Part shown: positions 1 to 9,028 of the stretch, piece after piece
Numbering within the stretch: the stretch's first letter is position 1
How the letters are laid out: each line of letters begins with the position of its first letter
Assembly (NCBI GenBank): GCA_017472925.1
Contig: JAFUNS010000010.1
Span: 1 to 44,649, forward strand
DNA: 44,649 bases
Reading direction: 5' to 3'
Source of the DNA: Bacteroides sp.
GTDB taxonomy: Bacteria > Bacteroidota > Bacteroidia > Bacteroidales > Bacteroidaceae
The notes under the pieces: generated by a model
Seen by the model: only the letters and a program-made list of their open reading frames with translations
The model's database searches: none
What the model was told of the DNA's origin: nothing
Made by a program: the position numbers and the translations under genes

Positions 1-56
1 AGGTGTACGTGTTGAGAGACATTCAGCCGAGCATTACTAATTGCCCGTTTGCTTTC
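1..56 (+). rRNA. 23S rRNA, 3' end only (partial)
   Basis: The first bases carry the conserved 3' tail of large-subunit rRNA: a helix ending in GCCGAGC, then ATTACTAATTGCCCG, corresponding to the E. coli segment around GGTACTAATGAACCG. The final GTTTGCTTTC would pair with the usual Bacteroides 23S 5' end (GAAAGC...). A 5S gene follows about 110 bp later, as expected for an rRNA operon. The exact 3' end is inferred from the pairing and may be off by a few bases. Confidence 0.85.
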
Positions 57-165
57 ATTTGGTGAGTGGTATATACTATCAGTGATATAAAAATAGACTC
101 TTTTCGATGTGTCAATGGTCATTGATTTATAGTTATAATAAGCAATAACTATATAATAACGATAT

Positions 166-272
<107 letters not shown>

Positions 273-285
273 TTTTTTGAGAGAG

Positions 286-320
286 AAGCCTTCAGCTCTA
301 ATGAGTTGGAGGCTTTTTTA
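286..320 (+). terminator. rRNA operon terminator
   Basis: AAGCCTTCAGCTC (286-298) pairs with GAGTTGGAGGCTT (303-315) over 13 bp with two G-U pairs and a 4-nt loop, followed by a T run. It ends the rRNA operon before the DUF177 gene. Confidence 0.9.
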
Positions 321-386
321 TTTACAAAGATGAAGAAAAATAGAGAAAAATAGCTGTTGTTTCTTTAAACAATGAAATATTATTTG

Positions 387-394
387 TATCTTTG
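387..394 (+). promoter_or_regulatory. -7 element of the DUF177-rpmF promoter
   Basis: TATCTTTG matches the Bacteroidota -7 consensus TAnnTTTG and lies 27 bp before the first gene, between the rRNA terminator and the DUF177 start. No clean -33 TTTG is seen at the usual 19-21 bp spacing. Confidence 0.6.
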
Positions 395-420
395 TCGCCC
401 GAATTATGTAGTTAGGTGAT

Positions 421-984
421 TTGGGAACATTAAGTAAATATAAGGTTGAGCTAAAGAATATGATAACTGATTCATGCGAACATGAATATCAGTTGGATAA
501 TCAGTTCTTTAGTGATTTGGATACTCCGGAAATTCAAAAAGGTAAATTGGATGTTACCTTGAAAGTTAAAAGAACTTCTGGTATGTATTTGATGGATTTC
601 CATATTGAAGGCAATGTTATTGTAACTTGTGATAGATGTTTGGAAGAAATGGAACAACCTATTGAAAGTGACGATCTCTTAAAGGTAAAATTAGGAGAAG
701 AATTTGCTGAAATAGGTGATATTGTTGTAGTTCCTGAAGAAGATGGCTATATAAACGTTGCTTGGTTTATCTATGAATTCATAGCCTTGAATATACCCAT
801 GAAGCATGTTCATGCACCGGGTAAATGCAACAAAGATATGGTTCATAAATTAAGTAAGCATTTACGCTCTGCTGGAGATGATGAAACAGAAGAAGATGAA
901 GGCGTACAGGAAGATTTTGAAGTTGATGATCGGGAAATTGACCCGAGATGGAATGAATTAAAGAAAATATTAGATAATAATTAA
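421..984 (+). CDS. DUF177 (YceD-like) protein
   Basis: 187 aa. Member of the DUF177/YceD family, which is nearly always encoded just upstream of rpmF. In other bacteria and in plastids, family members are linked to 23S rRNA accumulation. The visible motif is the conserved Cys pair C70-x2-C73 (CDRCLEEM), with another Cys near 136 and an acidic stretch around residues 150-172. The start is TTG at 421: an in-frame TAG at 409-411 excludes anything upstream, and the next ATG would remove the N-terminal part. rpmF begins 11 bp downstream, so the two are probably one transcript. Family assignment rests on the Cys motif, size and neighbourhood. Confidence 0.85.
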   Translation: MGTLSKYKVELKNMITDSCEHEYQLDNQFFSDLDTPEIQKGKLDVTLKVKRTSGMYLMDFHIEGNVIVTCDRCLEEMEQPIESDDLLKVKLGEEFAEIGDIVVVPEEDGYINVAWFIYEFIALNIPMKHVHAPGKCNKDMVHKLSKHLRSAGDDETEEDEGVQEDFEVDDREIDPRWNELKKILDNN

Positions 985-995
985 AGTTTAGAAAA

Positions 996-1181
996 ATGGC
1001 ACATCCTAAAAGAAGACAATCAAAAACGAGAACTGCTAAGAGAAGAACTCACGATAAGGCAGTTGCTCCTACTTTGGCTATCTGCCCTAACTGTGGCGAA
1101 TGGCATGTTTACCACACAGTTTGTGGAGCTTGCGGTTATTACAGAGGTAAGTTAGCTATCGTAAAAGAAGCTGCTGTTTAA
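996..1181 (+). CDS. rpmF: 50S ribosomal protein L32
   Basis: 61 aa, the normal length for L32. The basic N-terminus (MAHPKRRQSKTRTAKRR) is followed by a zinc ribbon with Cys30-x2-Cys33 and Cys43-x2-Cys46. It is a large-subunit ribosomal protein. This is a zinc-binding paralogue type, so it would depend on cellular zinc. It lies 11 bp after DUF177 and ahead of fabH, the arrangement that links ribosome production to fatty acid synthesis genes in many bacteria. Confidence 0.98.
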   Translation: MAHPKRRQSKTRTAKRRTHDKAVAPTLAICPNCGEWHVYHTVCGACGYYRGKLAIVKEAAV

Positions 1182-1223
1182 TCGGTGGCTTTCAAAACAC
1201 GTTTGTACGTTTTGTAAAAATAA

Positions 1224-1256
1224 AGCCGGCGAGCTTCGGCTCTGTCGGCTATTTTT
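1224..1256 (+). terminator. Hairpin terminator between rpmF and fabH
   Basis: AGCCGGC-GAGC-TTCG-GCTC-T-GTCGGCT followed by ATTTTT: a strong stem with a UUCG tetraloop. It ends 29 bp before fabH, and no clear -7 element lies between the two. fabH may therefore depend on readthrough or on a promoter overlapping the hairpin. Confidence 0.85.
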
Positions 1257-1285
1257 ATGAGTGTACAAATTAATTCTTAGGAATG

Positions 1286-2290
1286 ATGGAAAAAATTAAT
1301 GCAGTAATAACAGGAGTCGGAGGTTATGTTCCCGATTATGTCTTGACGAATGAAGAACTCTCAAGAATGGTGGATACCAATGACGAATGGATTATGACCC
1401 GAATCGGAGTTAAGGAAAGACGTATCTTGAATGAGGAGGGATTAGGTACTTCGTATATGGCACGTAAGGCTGCTAAGCAGTTGATACAGCGTACTGGAGT
1501 TAATCCTGATGAAATAGATGCTATTTTCGTTTCAACAACAACTCCGGACTATCATTTCCCTTCTACAGCATCTATCCTTTGCGATAAATTGGGCTTGAAG
1601 AATGCGTTTGCATTTGATTTGCAAGCTGCTTGCTGTGGCTTTTTATATGGACTTGAGTTGGCTGCTTCTTTAATTTGTTCGGGAAGACATAAAAAAGTAA
1701 TTTTGGTTGGTGCTGATAAAATGTCATCAATGGTTGACTATAGCGATCGTGCTACTTGCCCTATTTTTGGTGATGGTGCTGCTGCTGTATTGATTGAAGC
1801 TACAACAGAAGATTATGGCATTATGGATTCTTTGTTGCGTACAGATGGTAAAGGACTTCCTTTCTTACATATGAAAGCTGGCGGTTCTGTTTGTCCTCCT
1901 TCTTATTTTACTGTAGATCATCGGATGCATTATCTTTATCAAGAAGGAAGAACGGTATTTAAATACGCTGTTTCAAATATGTCTGAAATAACTTCGGTTG
2001 TTGCTGAAAGAAACGGATTGAACAAAGAAAACATCAGTTGGGTAATTCCGCATCAAGCCAATTTGCGTATTATTGACGCCGTTGCTTCAAGATTAGAAGT
2101 GCCACAGGAAAAGGTTATGATTAACATCCAGCGTTATGGTAATACTAGTGCTGGTACGCTTCCATTATGTCTTTGGGATTATGAAAAGAAGTTGAAGAAA
2201 GGTGATAACTTAATCTTTACAGCATTTGGCGCAGGATTTACTTATGGTGCCGTTTATGTGAAGTGGGGTTATGACGGTAATAAAAGATAA
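1286..2290 (+). CDS. fabH: 3-oxoacyl-[ACP] synthase III (FabH)
   Basis: 334 aa ketoacyl-ACP synthase III, which condenses acetyl- or branched acyl-CoA with malonyl-ACP to begin type II fatty acid synthesis in the cytoplasm. The thiolase fold signature is complete: catalytic Cys in AACCGF (residue 116 from this start), His in PHQAN and Asn in the NTSAG motif. Two ATGs are adjacent (1283 and 1286); the second is chosen because homologues begin MEKINAV. The upstream AGGA may act as a ribosome-binding site. It lies between rpmF and era, with hairpins on both sides. Confidence 0.96.
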   Translation: MEKINAVITGVGGYVPDYVLTNEELSRMVDTNDEWIMTRIGVKERRILNEEGLGTSYMARKAAKQLIQRTGVNPDEIDAIFVSTTTPDYHFPSTASILCDKLGLKNAFAFDLQAACCGFLYGLELAASLICSGRHKKVILVGADKMSSMVDYSDRATCPIFGDGAAAVLIEATTEDYGIMDSLLRTDGKGLPFLHMKAGGSVCPPSYFTVDHRMHYLYQEGRTVFKYAVSNMSEITSVVAERNGLNKENISWVIPHQANLRIIDAVASRLEVPQEKVMINIQRYGNTSAGTLPLCLWDYEKKLKKGDNLIFTAFGAGFTYGAVYVKWGYDGNKR

Positions 2291-2310
2291 ATCTTACAAT
2301 ACTAAATAGA

Positions 2311-2343
2311 AAACGCATCCGCAAAAAAGATGCGTTTTTTTGT
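2311..2343 (+). terminator. Hairpin terminator between fabH and era
   Basis: AAACGCATC (2311-2319) pairs with GATGCGTTT (2329-2337), followed by a T run to 2341. Only 25 bp separate it from the era start, without an obvious promoter, so it may be a partial terminator. Confidence 0.85.
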
Positions 2344-2368
2344 CTGTAACGAATTTAAATTTAAGAAT

Positions 2369-3250
2369 ATGCATAAGGCTGGATTTGTGAATATTGTAGG
2401 TAATCCTAACGTAGGGAAATCTACATTGATGAATCTGTTGGTAGGTGAACGTGTTTCAATTGCCACTTTTAAGGCACAGACAACCCGTCATCGTATCATG
2501 GGTATTTTGAATACTGATGATATGCAGATCGTGTTTTCGGATACACCGGGGGTGTTGAAACCAAACTACAAGTTGCAGGAATCAATGTTGAATTTTTCAG
2601 AGTCGGCATTGGCAGATGCAGATGTTCTGTTATACGTGACAGATGTCATTGAAAAGCCTGATAAAAATATGGATTTTATAGAAAAAGTCCGTAGAATGCA
2701 GGTTCCAGTCCTTTTGCTTATCAATAAAATAGACTTGAGTAATCAAGAAGATTTGGTCAAGCATGTGGAAACATGGCATGAATTGCTTCCGCAGGCTGAA
2801 ATTATTCCTATTTCTGCTCTTTCTAAATTCGGAGCGGATATAGTTATGAAACGTATTAAAGAATTGCTCCCTGATTCTCCTCCTTATTTTGGAAAGGACC
2901 AATGGACAGATAAACCGGCCCGTTTTTTTGTTACGGAAATCATTCGTGAAAAGATTTTATTGTACTATGACAAAGAAATCCCATATGCGGTTGAAGTGGT
3001 TGTAGAACAATTTAAGGAAGACGAAAAATGTATTCGAATCAATGCGGTGATTTATGTAGAGCGTGATTCTCAGAAAGGTATTATTATAGGGAAGCAAGGA
3101 AAAGCGTTGAAGAAGGTTTCAACCGAGGCAAGAAAGACATTGGAACATTTCTTCCAGAAATCTATCTATCTGGAAACTTTTGTCAAAGTGGACAAGGATT
3201 GGAGAAGTTCTGACAAGGAACTGAAAAGCTTTGGATATCAATTGGATTAA
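2369..3250 (+). CDS. era: GTPase Era
   Basis: 293 aa. Era is a Ras-like GTPase with a KH domain that binds the 3' end of 16S rRNA during 30S assembly. The G1 motif GNPNVGKS is at residues 11-18; G3 DTPG and G4 NKID follow, and the C-terminal KH domain carries the GxxG loop in IIGKQGKALKK. The ATG at 2369 (MHKAGFVNIVG) is chosen because an earlier in-frame ATG at 2330 lies inside the upstream terminator hairpin. der follows 30 bp later, so the pair is probably co-transcribed. Confidence 0.97.
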   Translation: MHKAGFVNIVGNPNVGKSTLMNLLVGERVSIATFKAQTTRHRIMGILNTDDMQIVFSDTPGVLKPNYKLQESMLNFSESALADADVLLYVTDVIEKPDKNMDFIEKVRRMQVPVLLLINKIDLSNQEDLVKHVETWHELLPQAEIIPISALSKFGADIVMKRIKELLPDSPPYFGKDQWTDKPARFFVTEIIREKILLYYDKEIPYAVEVVVEQFKEDEKCIRINAVIYVERDSQKGIIIGKQGKALKKVSTEARKTLEHFFQKSIYLETFVKVDKDWRSSDKELKSFGYQLD

Positions 3251-3280
3251 CCGGCTGAGATAGCCGTAAATTATTTGAAC

Positions 3281-4594
3281 ATGGGAAATTTAGTAGCAAT
3301 TGTAGGTAGACCCAATGTAGGTAAGTCTACTCTCTTCAACCGTTTGACCAAGACTCGTCAAGCGATTGTAAATGAGCAAGCCGGTACTACTCGTGACCGT
3401 CAGTATGGTAAGTCTGAGTGGTTAGGATGTGAATTTTCTGTAGTGGATACAGGAGGTTGGGTAGTAAATTCTGATGATGTATTCGAAGGAGAAATACGCA
3501 AGCAAGTGATGTTGGCCGTAGAAGAAGCTGATGTGATTCTGTTTGTTGTAGACGTAATGAATGGGGTAACCGATCTCGATATGGAAGTGGCAGGAATCCT
3601 TCGCCGTACTCAGAAACCAGTTTTGATGGTAGCCAATAAAACAGATAATAACGATCTTCAATATAATGCAGCTGAGTTTTATTCACTTGGCTTGGGAGAT
3701 CCTTATTGCATATCTGCACTTAGTGGCTTTGGAACAGGTGATTTGCTCGATTTGATTGTCAGTAAGTTCAGTAAGGATACTGAAGAAGCCTTGGATGAAG
3801 AAATCCCGCGTTTCGCTGTGGTAGGACGCCCGAATGCAGGAAAATCGTCTATTGTGAATGCATTTATAGGAGAGGACCGTAACATTGTAACAGATATAGC
3901 TGGAACAACCCGCGATTCCATTTATACCCGTTATGAGAAGTTTGGCTTTGATTTTTATTTGGTAGATACAGCCGGTATCCGTAAAAAGAATAAGGTGACT
4001 GAGGATTTGGAGTATTATTCGGTTATTCGTTCCATTCGTTCTATCGAAAATTCAGATGTGTGTATTTTGATGATAGATGCTACACGTGGTATTGAAGGAC
4101 AAGACTTGAACATATTCTCGCTTATCCAACGTAATCAAAAAGGTTTGGTTGTAGTGGTGAATAAATGGGATTTGGTGGAAAATAAGGATGTCAAGGTGAT
4201 GAAGACATACGAAGATGCCATTCGCTCACGCTTTGCACCATTCACAGATTTCCCCATTATCTTTGCGTCGGCTATGACAAAACAACGTATATTCAAAGTG
4301 TTGGAATCTGCTAAGGAAGTGTATCAATCGCGTACTCGCCGAGTACCTACAGCCCGTTTGAATGAAGAAATGCTTCCACTGATTGAAGCTTATCCACCGC
4401 CATCCAATAAGGGAAAATATATCAAGATTAAGTATTGTACGCAGTTGCCGAATACGGCTGTTCCATCGTTTGTGTTTTTTGCAAACTTGCCTCAATACGT
4501 TAAGGAGCCATATCGTCGTTTCTTGGAAAATAAGATGCGTGAAAAGTGGAATTTCTCCGGAACTCCGATTAATATTTATATTAGACAGAAATAA
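3281..4594 (+). CDS. der: Ribosome-associated GTPase Der (EngA)
   Basis: 437 aa, a normal Der length. It has two tandem GTPase domains, with GRPNVGKS near residue 9 and GRPNAGKS near residue 184, each followed by DT(G/A)G and NK(T/W)D motifs, then a C-terminal KH-like domain. It acts in 50S subunit biogenesis. The ATG at 3281 is preferred over the in-frame TTG at 3275. A bidirectional terminator begins at the stop codon. Confidence 0.97.
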   Translation: MGNLVAIVGRPNVGKSTLFNRLTKTRQAIVNEQAGTTRDRQYGKSEWLGCEFSVVDTGGWVVNSDDVFEGEIRKQVMLAVEEADVILFVVDVMNGVTDLDMEVAGILRRTQKPVLMVANKTDNNDLQYNAAEFYSLGLGDPYCISALSGFGTGDLLDLIVSKFSKDTEEALDEEIPRFAVVGRPNAGKSSIVNAFIGEDRNIVTDIAGTTRDSIYTRYEKFGFDFYLVDTAGIRKKNKVTEDLEYYSVIRSIRSIENSDVCILMIDATRGIEGQDLNIFSLIQRNQKGLVVVVNKWDLVENKDVKVMKTYEDAIRSRFAPFTDFPIIFASAMTKQRIFKVLESAKEVYQSRTRRVPTARLNEEMLPLIEAYPPPSNKGKYIKIKYCTQLPNTAVPSFVFFANLPQYVKEPYRRFLENKMREKWNFSGTPINIYIRQK

Positions 4595-4621
4595 AAAGAA
4601 CTCCCTTCGGGGAGTTCTTTT
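4594..4621. terminator. Bidirectional terminator between der and mlaF-like gene
   Basis: A perfect 12-bp stem, AAAAGAACTCCC / GGGAGTTCTTTT, with a TTCG tetraloop. A and T runs on the two sides allow termination of both the rightward der transcript and the leftward ABC transporter transcript, whose stop codon is at 4623. Confidence 0.93.
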
Positions 4622-4622
4622 G

Positions 4623-5384
4623 TTATTTATGAGTCTCTTCTTCTCTTACTTTTTTTAGGAGGTCTGAAGCAAAGATAAAATCGTTGAAACGTTGGTTGGT
4701 TGCCGTAAACACTTGTGTCTTGTCGCCTTCCCATTCTTTTTGTCCCTGATAGATAAAGATGATGCTGTCTCCAATTCCCATCACTGAATTCATGTCGTGG
4801 GTGTTGATAATGGTAGTCATGTTGTATTCGGTAGTGATGTCATGAATCAGTGCATCGATAACAAGCGATGTCTTGGGGTCGAGCCCCGAGTTTGGCTCGT
4901 CACAAAAAAGATATTGTGGATTCAGCGCAATGGCGCGGGCAATGGCTACACGTTTCTGCATACCGCCGGAAATCTCACCGGGATATTTGTCTTGTGCGTC
5001 AATTAGGTTTACTCTATCCAAACAGAATTGGGCGCGTCGCACACGTTCTCTATAGGTGTCGTTGCTGAACATATCTAAAGGGAACATAACATTTTCAAGT
5101 ACAGTTTGGGAGTCGAATAAAGCTGCACTTTGAAAGATCATACCCATTTCTCGACGAAGCGTTTTCTTCTCGTTTTTCGACATGCTCAAGAAATTACGTC
5201 CATCGTATAAAATTTTTCCCTTTTCAGGTGTCAATAGTCCTACAATGCTTTTCATCAATACCGTTTTCCCCGAGCCGCTTTGACCGATAATCAGATTGGT
5301 CTTTCCATTTTCGAATTGGGCATTGATGTCGATTAATACATCTTTGTCCTCGAACGATTTGTATAGTGATTTTAATTCTATCAT
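4623..5384 (-). CDS. ABC transporter ATPase, MlaF-like
   Basis: 253 aa ABC ATPase with Walker A GQSGSGKT, signature SGGMQKRVAIARA, Walker B LFCDEP and the D-loop SGLDP. The Met before Gln/Lys in the signature and the neighbouring MlaE-type permease place it in the Mla/MCE lipid-transport group, which moves phospholipids between the inner and outer membranes. The ATG at 5384 (MIELKSLYKSF) lies 5 bp after the permease stop; an in-frame TTG at 5393 would overlap the permease. No MCE-domain (MlaD) gene follows, because transcription ends at the shared terminator. Confidence 0.88.
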   Translation of the reverse strand: MIELKSLYKSFEDKDVLIDINAQFENGKTNLIIGQSGSGKTVLMKSIVGLLTPEKGKILYDGRNFLSMSKNEKKTLRREMGMIFQSAALFDSQTVLENVMFPLDMFSNDTYRERVRRAQFCLDRVNLIDAQDKYPGEISGGMQKRVAIARAIALNPQYLFCDEPNSGLDPKTSLVIDALIHDITTEYNMTTIINTHDMNSVMGIGDSIIFIYQGQKEWEGDKTQVFTATNQRFNDFIFASDLLKKVREEETHK

Positions 5385-5389
5385 GAGGA

Positions 5390-6142
5390 TCAAGCTAATA
5401 GACGGGTTAATACAAGATCGGAAAAAAGGATGAGTACGCTACTCATCACTACGGAATCTGTGCTGGCTTTCCCTACAGAGATAGATCCTCCTTCAACGGT
5501 ATAACCAAAGAATGCAGATACACTGGAAATGATGAAGGCGAATACAATTCCTTTGATGAAACTACACCAAACAAACCATTCCTGGAAACAATATTGCAAA
5601 CCATATTCCAAGTCTTCGGCATTGAGCACGCCTCCGAACCAACAAGTACAGAATGCCCCTATAATACCGGCTACAATGCTGAATACAATCAAGAAAGGAA
5701 TCATGGACATTAGGGCCGTAATTTTCGGAAGGATCAGATAGTTCGCCGAATTTACTCCCATAATTTCAAGTGCGTCAATTTGTTGGGTTACTCTCATGGT
5801 ACCTAATTCGGATGCGATGTTCGAGCCTACTTTCCCAGCCAATATCAAACACATGATGGAAGAAGAAAATTCCAACAACATAATCTCACGAGTGGTATAC
5901 CCTACTACAAAGCGAGGCATCCAAGGACTTTCAATGTTTAATTTAATCTGAATGGTGATAACGGCTCCTATGAAAAAAGAAATGAGGAGCACAATACCAA
6001 TAGAGTTTACACCCAATTGCACCATCTCGTTCAGATACTGCTTGAAGAACATCCTCATGCGGTCGGGACGGGCAAAAGTGCGCCACATCAGTATCAGGTA
6101 TTTTCCTAGAGTGGCGATGGGTTTTAGAATCAATGTATTCAT
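5390..6142 (-). CDS. ABC transporter permease, MlaE-like
   Basis: 250 aa membrane protein with about five or six hydrophobic segments. The central conserved stretch (LILAGKVGSNIASELGTM) is the MlaE family signature and contains the coupling-helix region contacting the ATPase. It is first in a two-gene leftward operon with the MlaF-like ATPase. Its likely role is retrograde or maintenance phospholipid transport across the envelope. Family assignment is firm; substrate and direction are inferred. Confidence 0.88.
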   Translation of the reverse strand: MNTLILKPIATLGKYLILMWRTFARPDRMRMFFKQYLNEMVQLGVNSIGIVLLISFFIGAVITIQIKLNIESPWMPRFVVGYTTREIMLLEFSSSIMCLILAGKVGSNIASELGTMRVTQQIDALEIMGVNSANYLILPKITALMSMIPFLIVFSIVAGIIGAFCTCWFGGVLNAEDLEYGLQYCFQEWFVWCSFIKGIVFAFIISSVSAFFGYTVEGGSISVGKASTDSVVMSSVLILFSDLVLTRLLA

Positions 6143-6180
6143 AATGGGTGCAAAATTACTTCTTTTTGTCTATAAAAATG

Positions 6181-6188
6181 CAAAAGTA
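6181..6188 (-). promoter_or_regulatory. -7 element of the mlaEF-like operon
   Basis: Read on the minus strand this is TACTTTTG, matching TAnnTTTG, 38 bp before the permease ATG. It is arranged back to back with the lptB promoter. No clear -33 element was found. Confidence 0.55.
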
Positions 6189-6207
6189 TGTCTGATTTTG
6201 TGTTCTG

Positions 6208-6240
6208 TTGTCCGTATACTAAACTTTTTTAGTACTTTTG
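6208..6240 (+). promoter_or_regulatory. lptB promoter
   Basis: -7 TACTTTTG at 6233-6240, with a possible -33 TTG at 6208-6210 (22 bp spacing, slightly long). The lptB ATG is 17 bp downstream of the -7 element, so the 5' leader is very short. Confidence 0.6.
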
Positions 6241-6257
6241 TCGAAAATTAGATTCTT

Positions 6258-7085
6258 ATGTCAGAGCAAGAAATGGTAAATGCACCGGCAGAGGCAACCG
6301 AAGAAAAGAAAATGGTGCTTCGTGCGGAAGGACTGGTAAAGAAATATGGTAAGCGCACGGTGGTAAACGGTGTAAACTTTGAAGTGAAACAAGGTGAGAT
6401 TGTGGGTTTGCTGGGGCCGAATGGCGCCGGTAAGACTACTTCATTCTATATGACTACAGGTTTGGTGGTGCCTAATGGTGGGCATGTTTATTTGGATGAT
6501 TTGGAAATAACAGACTTCCCCGTGTATAAACACGCCAAGGCCGGAATAGGTTACTTGGCGCAAGAAGCTTCGGTTTTTCGCAAGATGAGCGTGGAAGATA
6601 ACATTGCTTCCGTCCTTGAACTAACCGATAAACCGATAGAGTATCAGAAAGAAAAGCTTGAAAGTCTGATTGCTGAATTCCGTTTGCAGAAGGTGCGCAA
6701 AAATTTGGGCGACCAACTTTCGGGGGGAGAACGTCGACGCACGGAAATAGCCCGTTGTTTGGCTATCGACCCCAAGTTCATTATGCTTGATGAACCTTTC
6801 GCTGGGGTAGACCCCATTGCCGTAGAAGATATCCAGCACATTGTATGGAAGTTGAAGGATAAGAATATCGGCATTCTGATTACCGACCACAATGCGCTCG
6901 AAACTCTTCGTTTGACCGACCGTGCATATTTGCTTTTCGAAGGAAAAATCCTTTTCCAAGGTACTCCCGAAGAATTGGCAGAGAACCCTGTAGTGCGCGA
7001 AAAATATTTGGGAACCAACTTTGTGCTCCGTCGTAAGGATTTCCAATTGGAAGAGGAATTGCGCAATAAACGTGCAGCCCAATAA
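6258..7085 (+). CDS. lptB: LPS export ABC transporter ATPase LptB
   Basis: 275 aa ABC ATPase with Walker A GPNGAGKT near residue 54, the LptB-type signature LSGGERRR and Walker B FIMLDEPFAGVDP. LptB powers LPS extraction from the inner membrane through LptFGC. It has an N-terminal extension of about 20 residues rich in Glu and Ala, and a C-terminal tail of about 25 charged residues (RRKDFQLEEELRNKRAAQ). It is monocistronic here, between its own promoter and a terminator. The OstA/LptA-like gene at 20062 belongs to the same pathway but is not linked. Confidence 0.94.
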   Translation: MSEQEMVNAPAEATEEKKMVLRAEGLVKKYGKRTVVNGVNFEVKQGEIVGLLGPNGAGKTTSFYMTTGLVVPNGGHVYLDDLEITDFPVYKHAKAGIGYLAQEASVFRKMSVEDNIASVLELTDKPIEYQKEKLESLIAEFRLQKVRKNLGDQLSGGERRRTEIARCLAIDPKFIMLDEPFAGVDPIAVEDIQHIVWKLKDKNIGILITDHNALETLRLTDRAYLLFEGKILFQGTPEELAENPVVREKYLGTNFVLRRKDFQLEEELRNKRAAQ

Positions 7086-7119
7086 GTTTGCATTAGGAAA
7101 CCGCCGTTTAACGAATAAG

Positions 7120-7154
7120 AAACCGTCGTTTTGTACCTCATAAAACGACGGTTT
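7120..7154. terminator. Terminator between lptB and the RRM gene
   Basis: A 13-bp perfect stem: AAACCGTCGTTTT (7120-7132) with AAAACGACGGTTT (7142-7154), flanked by A and T runs, so it can serve the converging lptB and RRM transcripts. A degenerate copy of the 5' arm (GAAACCGCCGTTT) lies just upstream, near 7097. Confidence 0.88.
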
Positions 7155-7171
7155 TCATTTTTCTTTTAAAT

Positions 7172-7414
7172 CTACCTCATTCTTGCTTCTCGTACAATCA
7201 TTTGTCGTCCCATCAGTTCGGATCCGTTTAAAGAATGGATAATCCGATATTCACTCATAGGGTTCTCCATTTCAACAAAACCAAATCCTTTTGACTTGCC
7301 CGTATTATGATCCTTCACTATTTTGACGGAGATGATGTTCCCATAATTTGCCAACATCCTTTCCAAATCTCTTTCCTTAATCCTATAATTAAGGTTTCCA
7401 AAGTACATGCTCAT
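7172..7414 (-). CDS. RRM-domain RNA-binding protein
   Basis: 80 aa, essentially one RNA recognition motif. RNP2 is MYFGNL at residues 3-8 and RNP1 is KGFGFVEM in the middle; both keep the aromatic residues that stack on RNA. Single-RRM proteins are common in Bacteroidota, which lack Hfq in many species, and related Bacteroides proteins (Rbp family) have been described as global post-transcriptional regulators. The start is ATG 7414 (or 7408); a longer frame from TTG 7465 adds sequence outside the RRM fold. Targets cannot be read from the sequence. Confidence 0.88.
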   Translation of the reverse strand: MSMYFGNLNYRIKERDLERMLANYGNIISVKIVKDHNTGKSKGFGFVEMENPMSEYRIIHSLNGSELMGRQMIVREARMR

Positions 7415-7562
7415 AGTAACAGTTGATATATTATAATTGATAAATGCTTGTTCCTCTCCGTTCAAGAAGAGGAATTCTTGGTCTATGAACGGATTAATCG
7501 AGTGATTTGTTGAATAAATTCGAAGCTAAAATCATTTCATTTAGAAACTTTTACCTTGTTGG

Positions 7563-7594
7563 TTTGGTGATTGAAAGATAAAACACTAATTTTG
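7563..7594 (+). promoter_or_regulatory. Trigger factor promoter
   Basis: -33 TTTG at 7563-7566 and -7 TAATTTTG at 7587-7594 with 20 bp between them, a near-ideal Bacteroidota promoter. The tig ATG lies 52 bp beyond the -7 element. Confidence 0.82.
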
Positions 7595-7646
7595 CAGCCG
7601 ATTTGTGTAAAACAGGAAGTAATAATTAAATAACAGATAGAAGGAA

Positions 7647-9002
7647 ATGAATATTTCATTGCAAAACGTTGACAAGGTGAGCGCATTGCTTACCGTTAAT
7701 ATTGAAAAAGCTGATTATCAGGAAAAAGTAGAAAAAGTGCTGAAGACTTACCGTCAGAAGGCTAACATCCCGGGCTTCCGTAAGGGTATGGTTCCTATGA
7801 GCCTTATCAAGAAGCAGTTCGGAAAGTCGGTTACTGCTGAAGAAGTAGATCGTTTGATGCAGGAAAAGGTAAACGAATACATCCGTGAAAACAAGGTGAA
7901 CATGCTCGGTATGCCGTTGCCAAACGAAGAAAAGATGCCGGTAATCGATTTCGATACTCAAGAAAACTTCGAATTCGTATTCGATATCGCTTTGGCTCCT
8001 GAATTCAAGGCCGAAATTACAGAAAACGATACACTTGATTACTATACCATCACTGTTTCTGACGAAATGGTACAGTCTCAAGTAGACATGTACGCTCAGC
8101 GTGCTTCTAAATATGACAAGGTGAACGATTACCAAGATCGTGATATGGTAAAAGGTTTGCTCGCTCAGCTTGATGAAGAAGGAAAGACCCTCGAAGGTGG
8201 TATCCAAGTTGAAGGAGCAGTGATGATGCCTTCATACATGAAGAACGAAGAACAAAAGGCTATCTTCAACGGTGCTAAGGTGAATGATGTATTGGTTTTC
8301 AATCCTAATACTGCATTCGAAGGTAACGAAGCCGAACTTTCTTCACTCTTGAAGATCAAGAAGGAAGAAGTTGCTGAAATGAAGTCTAACTTCAGTTTCC
8401 AGATTGAAGAAATCACTCGCGCTATCCCAGCAGAACTTAACCAAGAATTGTTTGACCAAGTGTTTGGCGAAGGTGCTGTTAAGAGCGAAGAAGAATTCCG
8501 CGGAAAGATTAAGGAAGGTATTTCAGCTCAGTTTGTAGCTGATAGCGACTATAAGTTCTTGCTTGATGTTCGCACCTATTTGATGGGTAAGGTAGGTAAG
8601 CTCGAATTCCCTGATGCATTGCTCAAGAAGATTATGCTCCTTAACAACCAGGAAAAGGGGGAAGCCTTTGTAGAAGAAAACTACGATAAGAGCATTGAAG
8701 AACTTACATGGCACCTCATCAAGGAACAATTGGTTGCTGCTAACCAAATCAAGGTTGAACAAGAAGATGTTTTGAACATGGCTAAGGAAAATACTCGTAT
8801 GCAGTTCGCTCAATACGGTATGATGAACTTGCCGGAAGAAATGTTGGAAAACTATGCCAAGGATATGTTGAAGAAGCAGGAAAATGTAGAAGGCTTGGTT
8901 AACCGTGCGGTTGAAGTGAAGTTGGCTGCTGCATTGAAGAACAAGGCTGCTTTGAATAACAAGGAAGTAACTGTAGAAGAATTCAACAACTTGCTTAAGT
9001 AA
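7647..9002 (+). CDS. tig: Trigger factor
   Basis: 451 aa ribosome-bound chaperone with peptidyl-prolyl isomerase fold. The N-terminal ribosome-binding domain carries the signature GFRKGMVP near residues 48-55. A central FKBP-like domain (about 150-250) and a helical C-terminal substrate-binding region follow. Codon use is strongly biased (GAA, AAG, GGT, CTC), as expected for an abundant protein. It has a strong own promoter and is followed by clpP and clpX, the standard tig-clpP-clpX order. Confidence 0.97.
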   Translation: MNISLQNVDKVSALLTVNIEKADYQEKVEKVLKTYRQKANIPGFRKGMVPMSLIKKQFGKSVTAEEVDRLMQEKVNEYIRENKVNMLGMPLPNEEKMPVIDFDTQENFEFVFDIALAPEFKAEITENDTLDYYTITVSDEMVQSQVDMYAQRASKYDKVNDYQDRDMVKGLLAQLDEEGKTLEGGIQVEGAVMMPSYMKNEEQKAIFNGAKVNDVLVFNPNTAFEGNEAELSSLLKIKKEEVAEMKSNFSFQIEEITRAIPAELNQELFDQVFGEGAVKSEEEFRGKIKEGISAQFVADSDYKFLLDVRTYLMGKVGKLEFPDALLKKIMLLNNQEKGEAFVEENYDKSIEELTWHLIKEQLVAANQIKVEQEDVLNMAKENTRMQFAQYGMMNLPEEMLENYAKDMLKKQENVEGLVNRAVEVKLAAALKNKAALNNKEVTVEEFNNLLK

Positions 9003-9028
9003 TTAGGCTAAGATAACATCCCTTATTG

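Noticed and set aside
2330-2368. Upstream ATG start for Era
   Set aside because: It lies inside the fabH terminator hairpin, and the extra residues have no counterpart in Era proteins.
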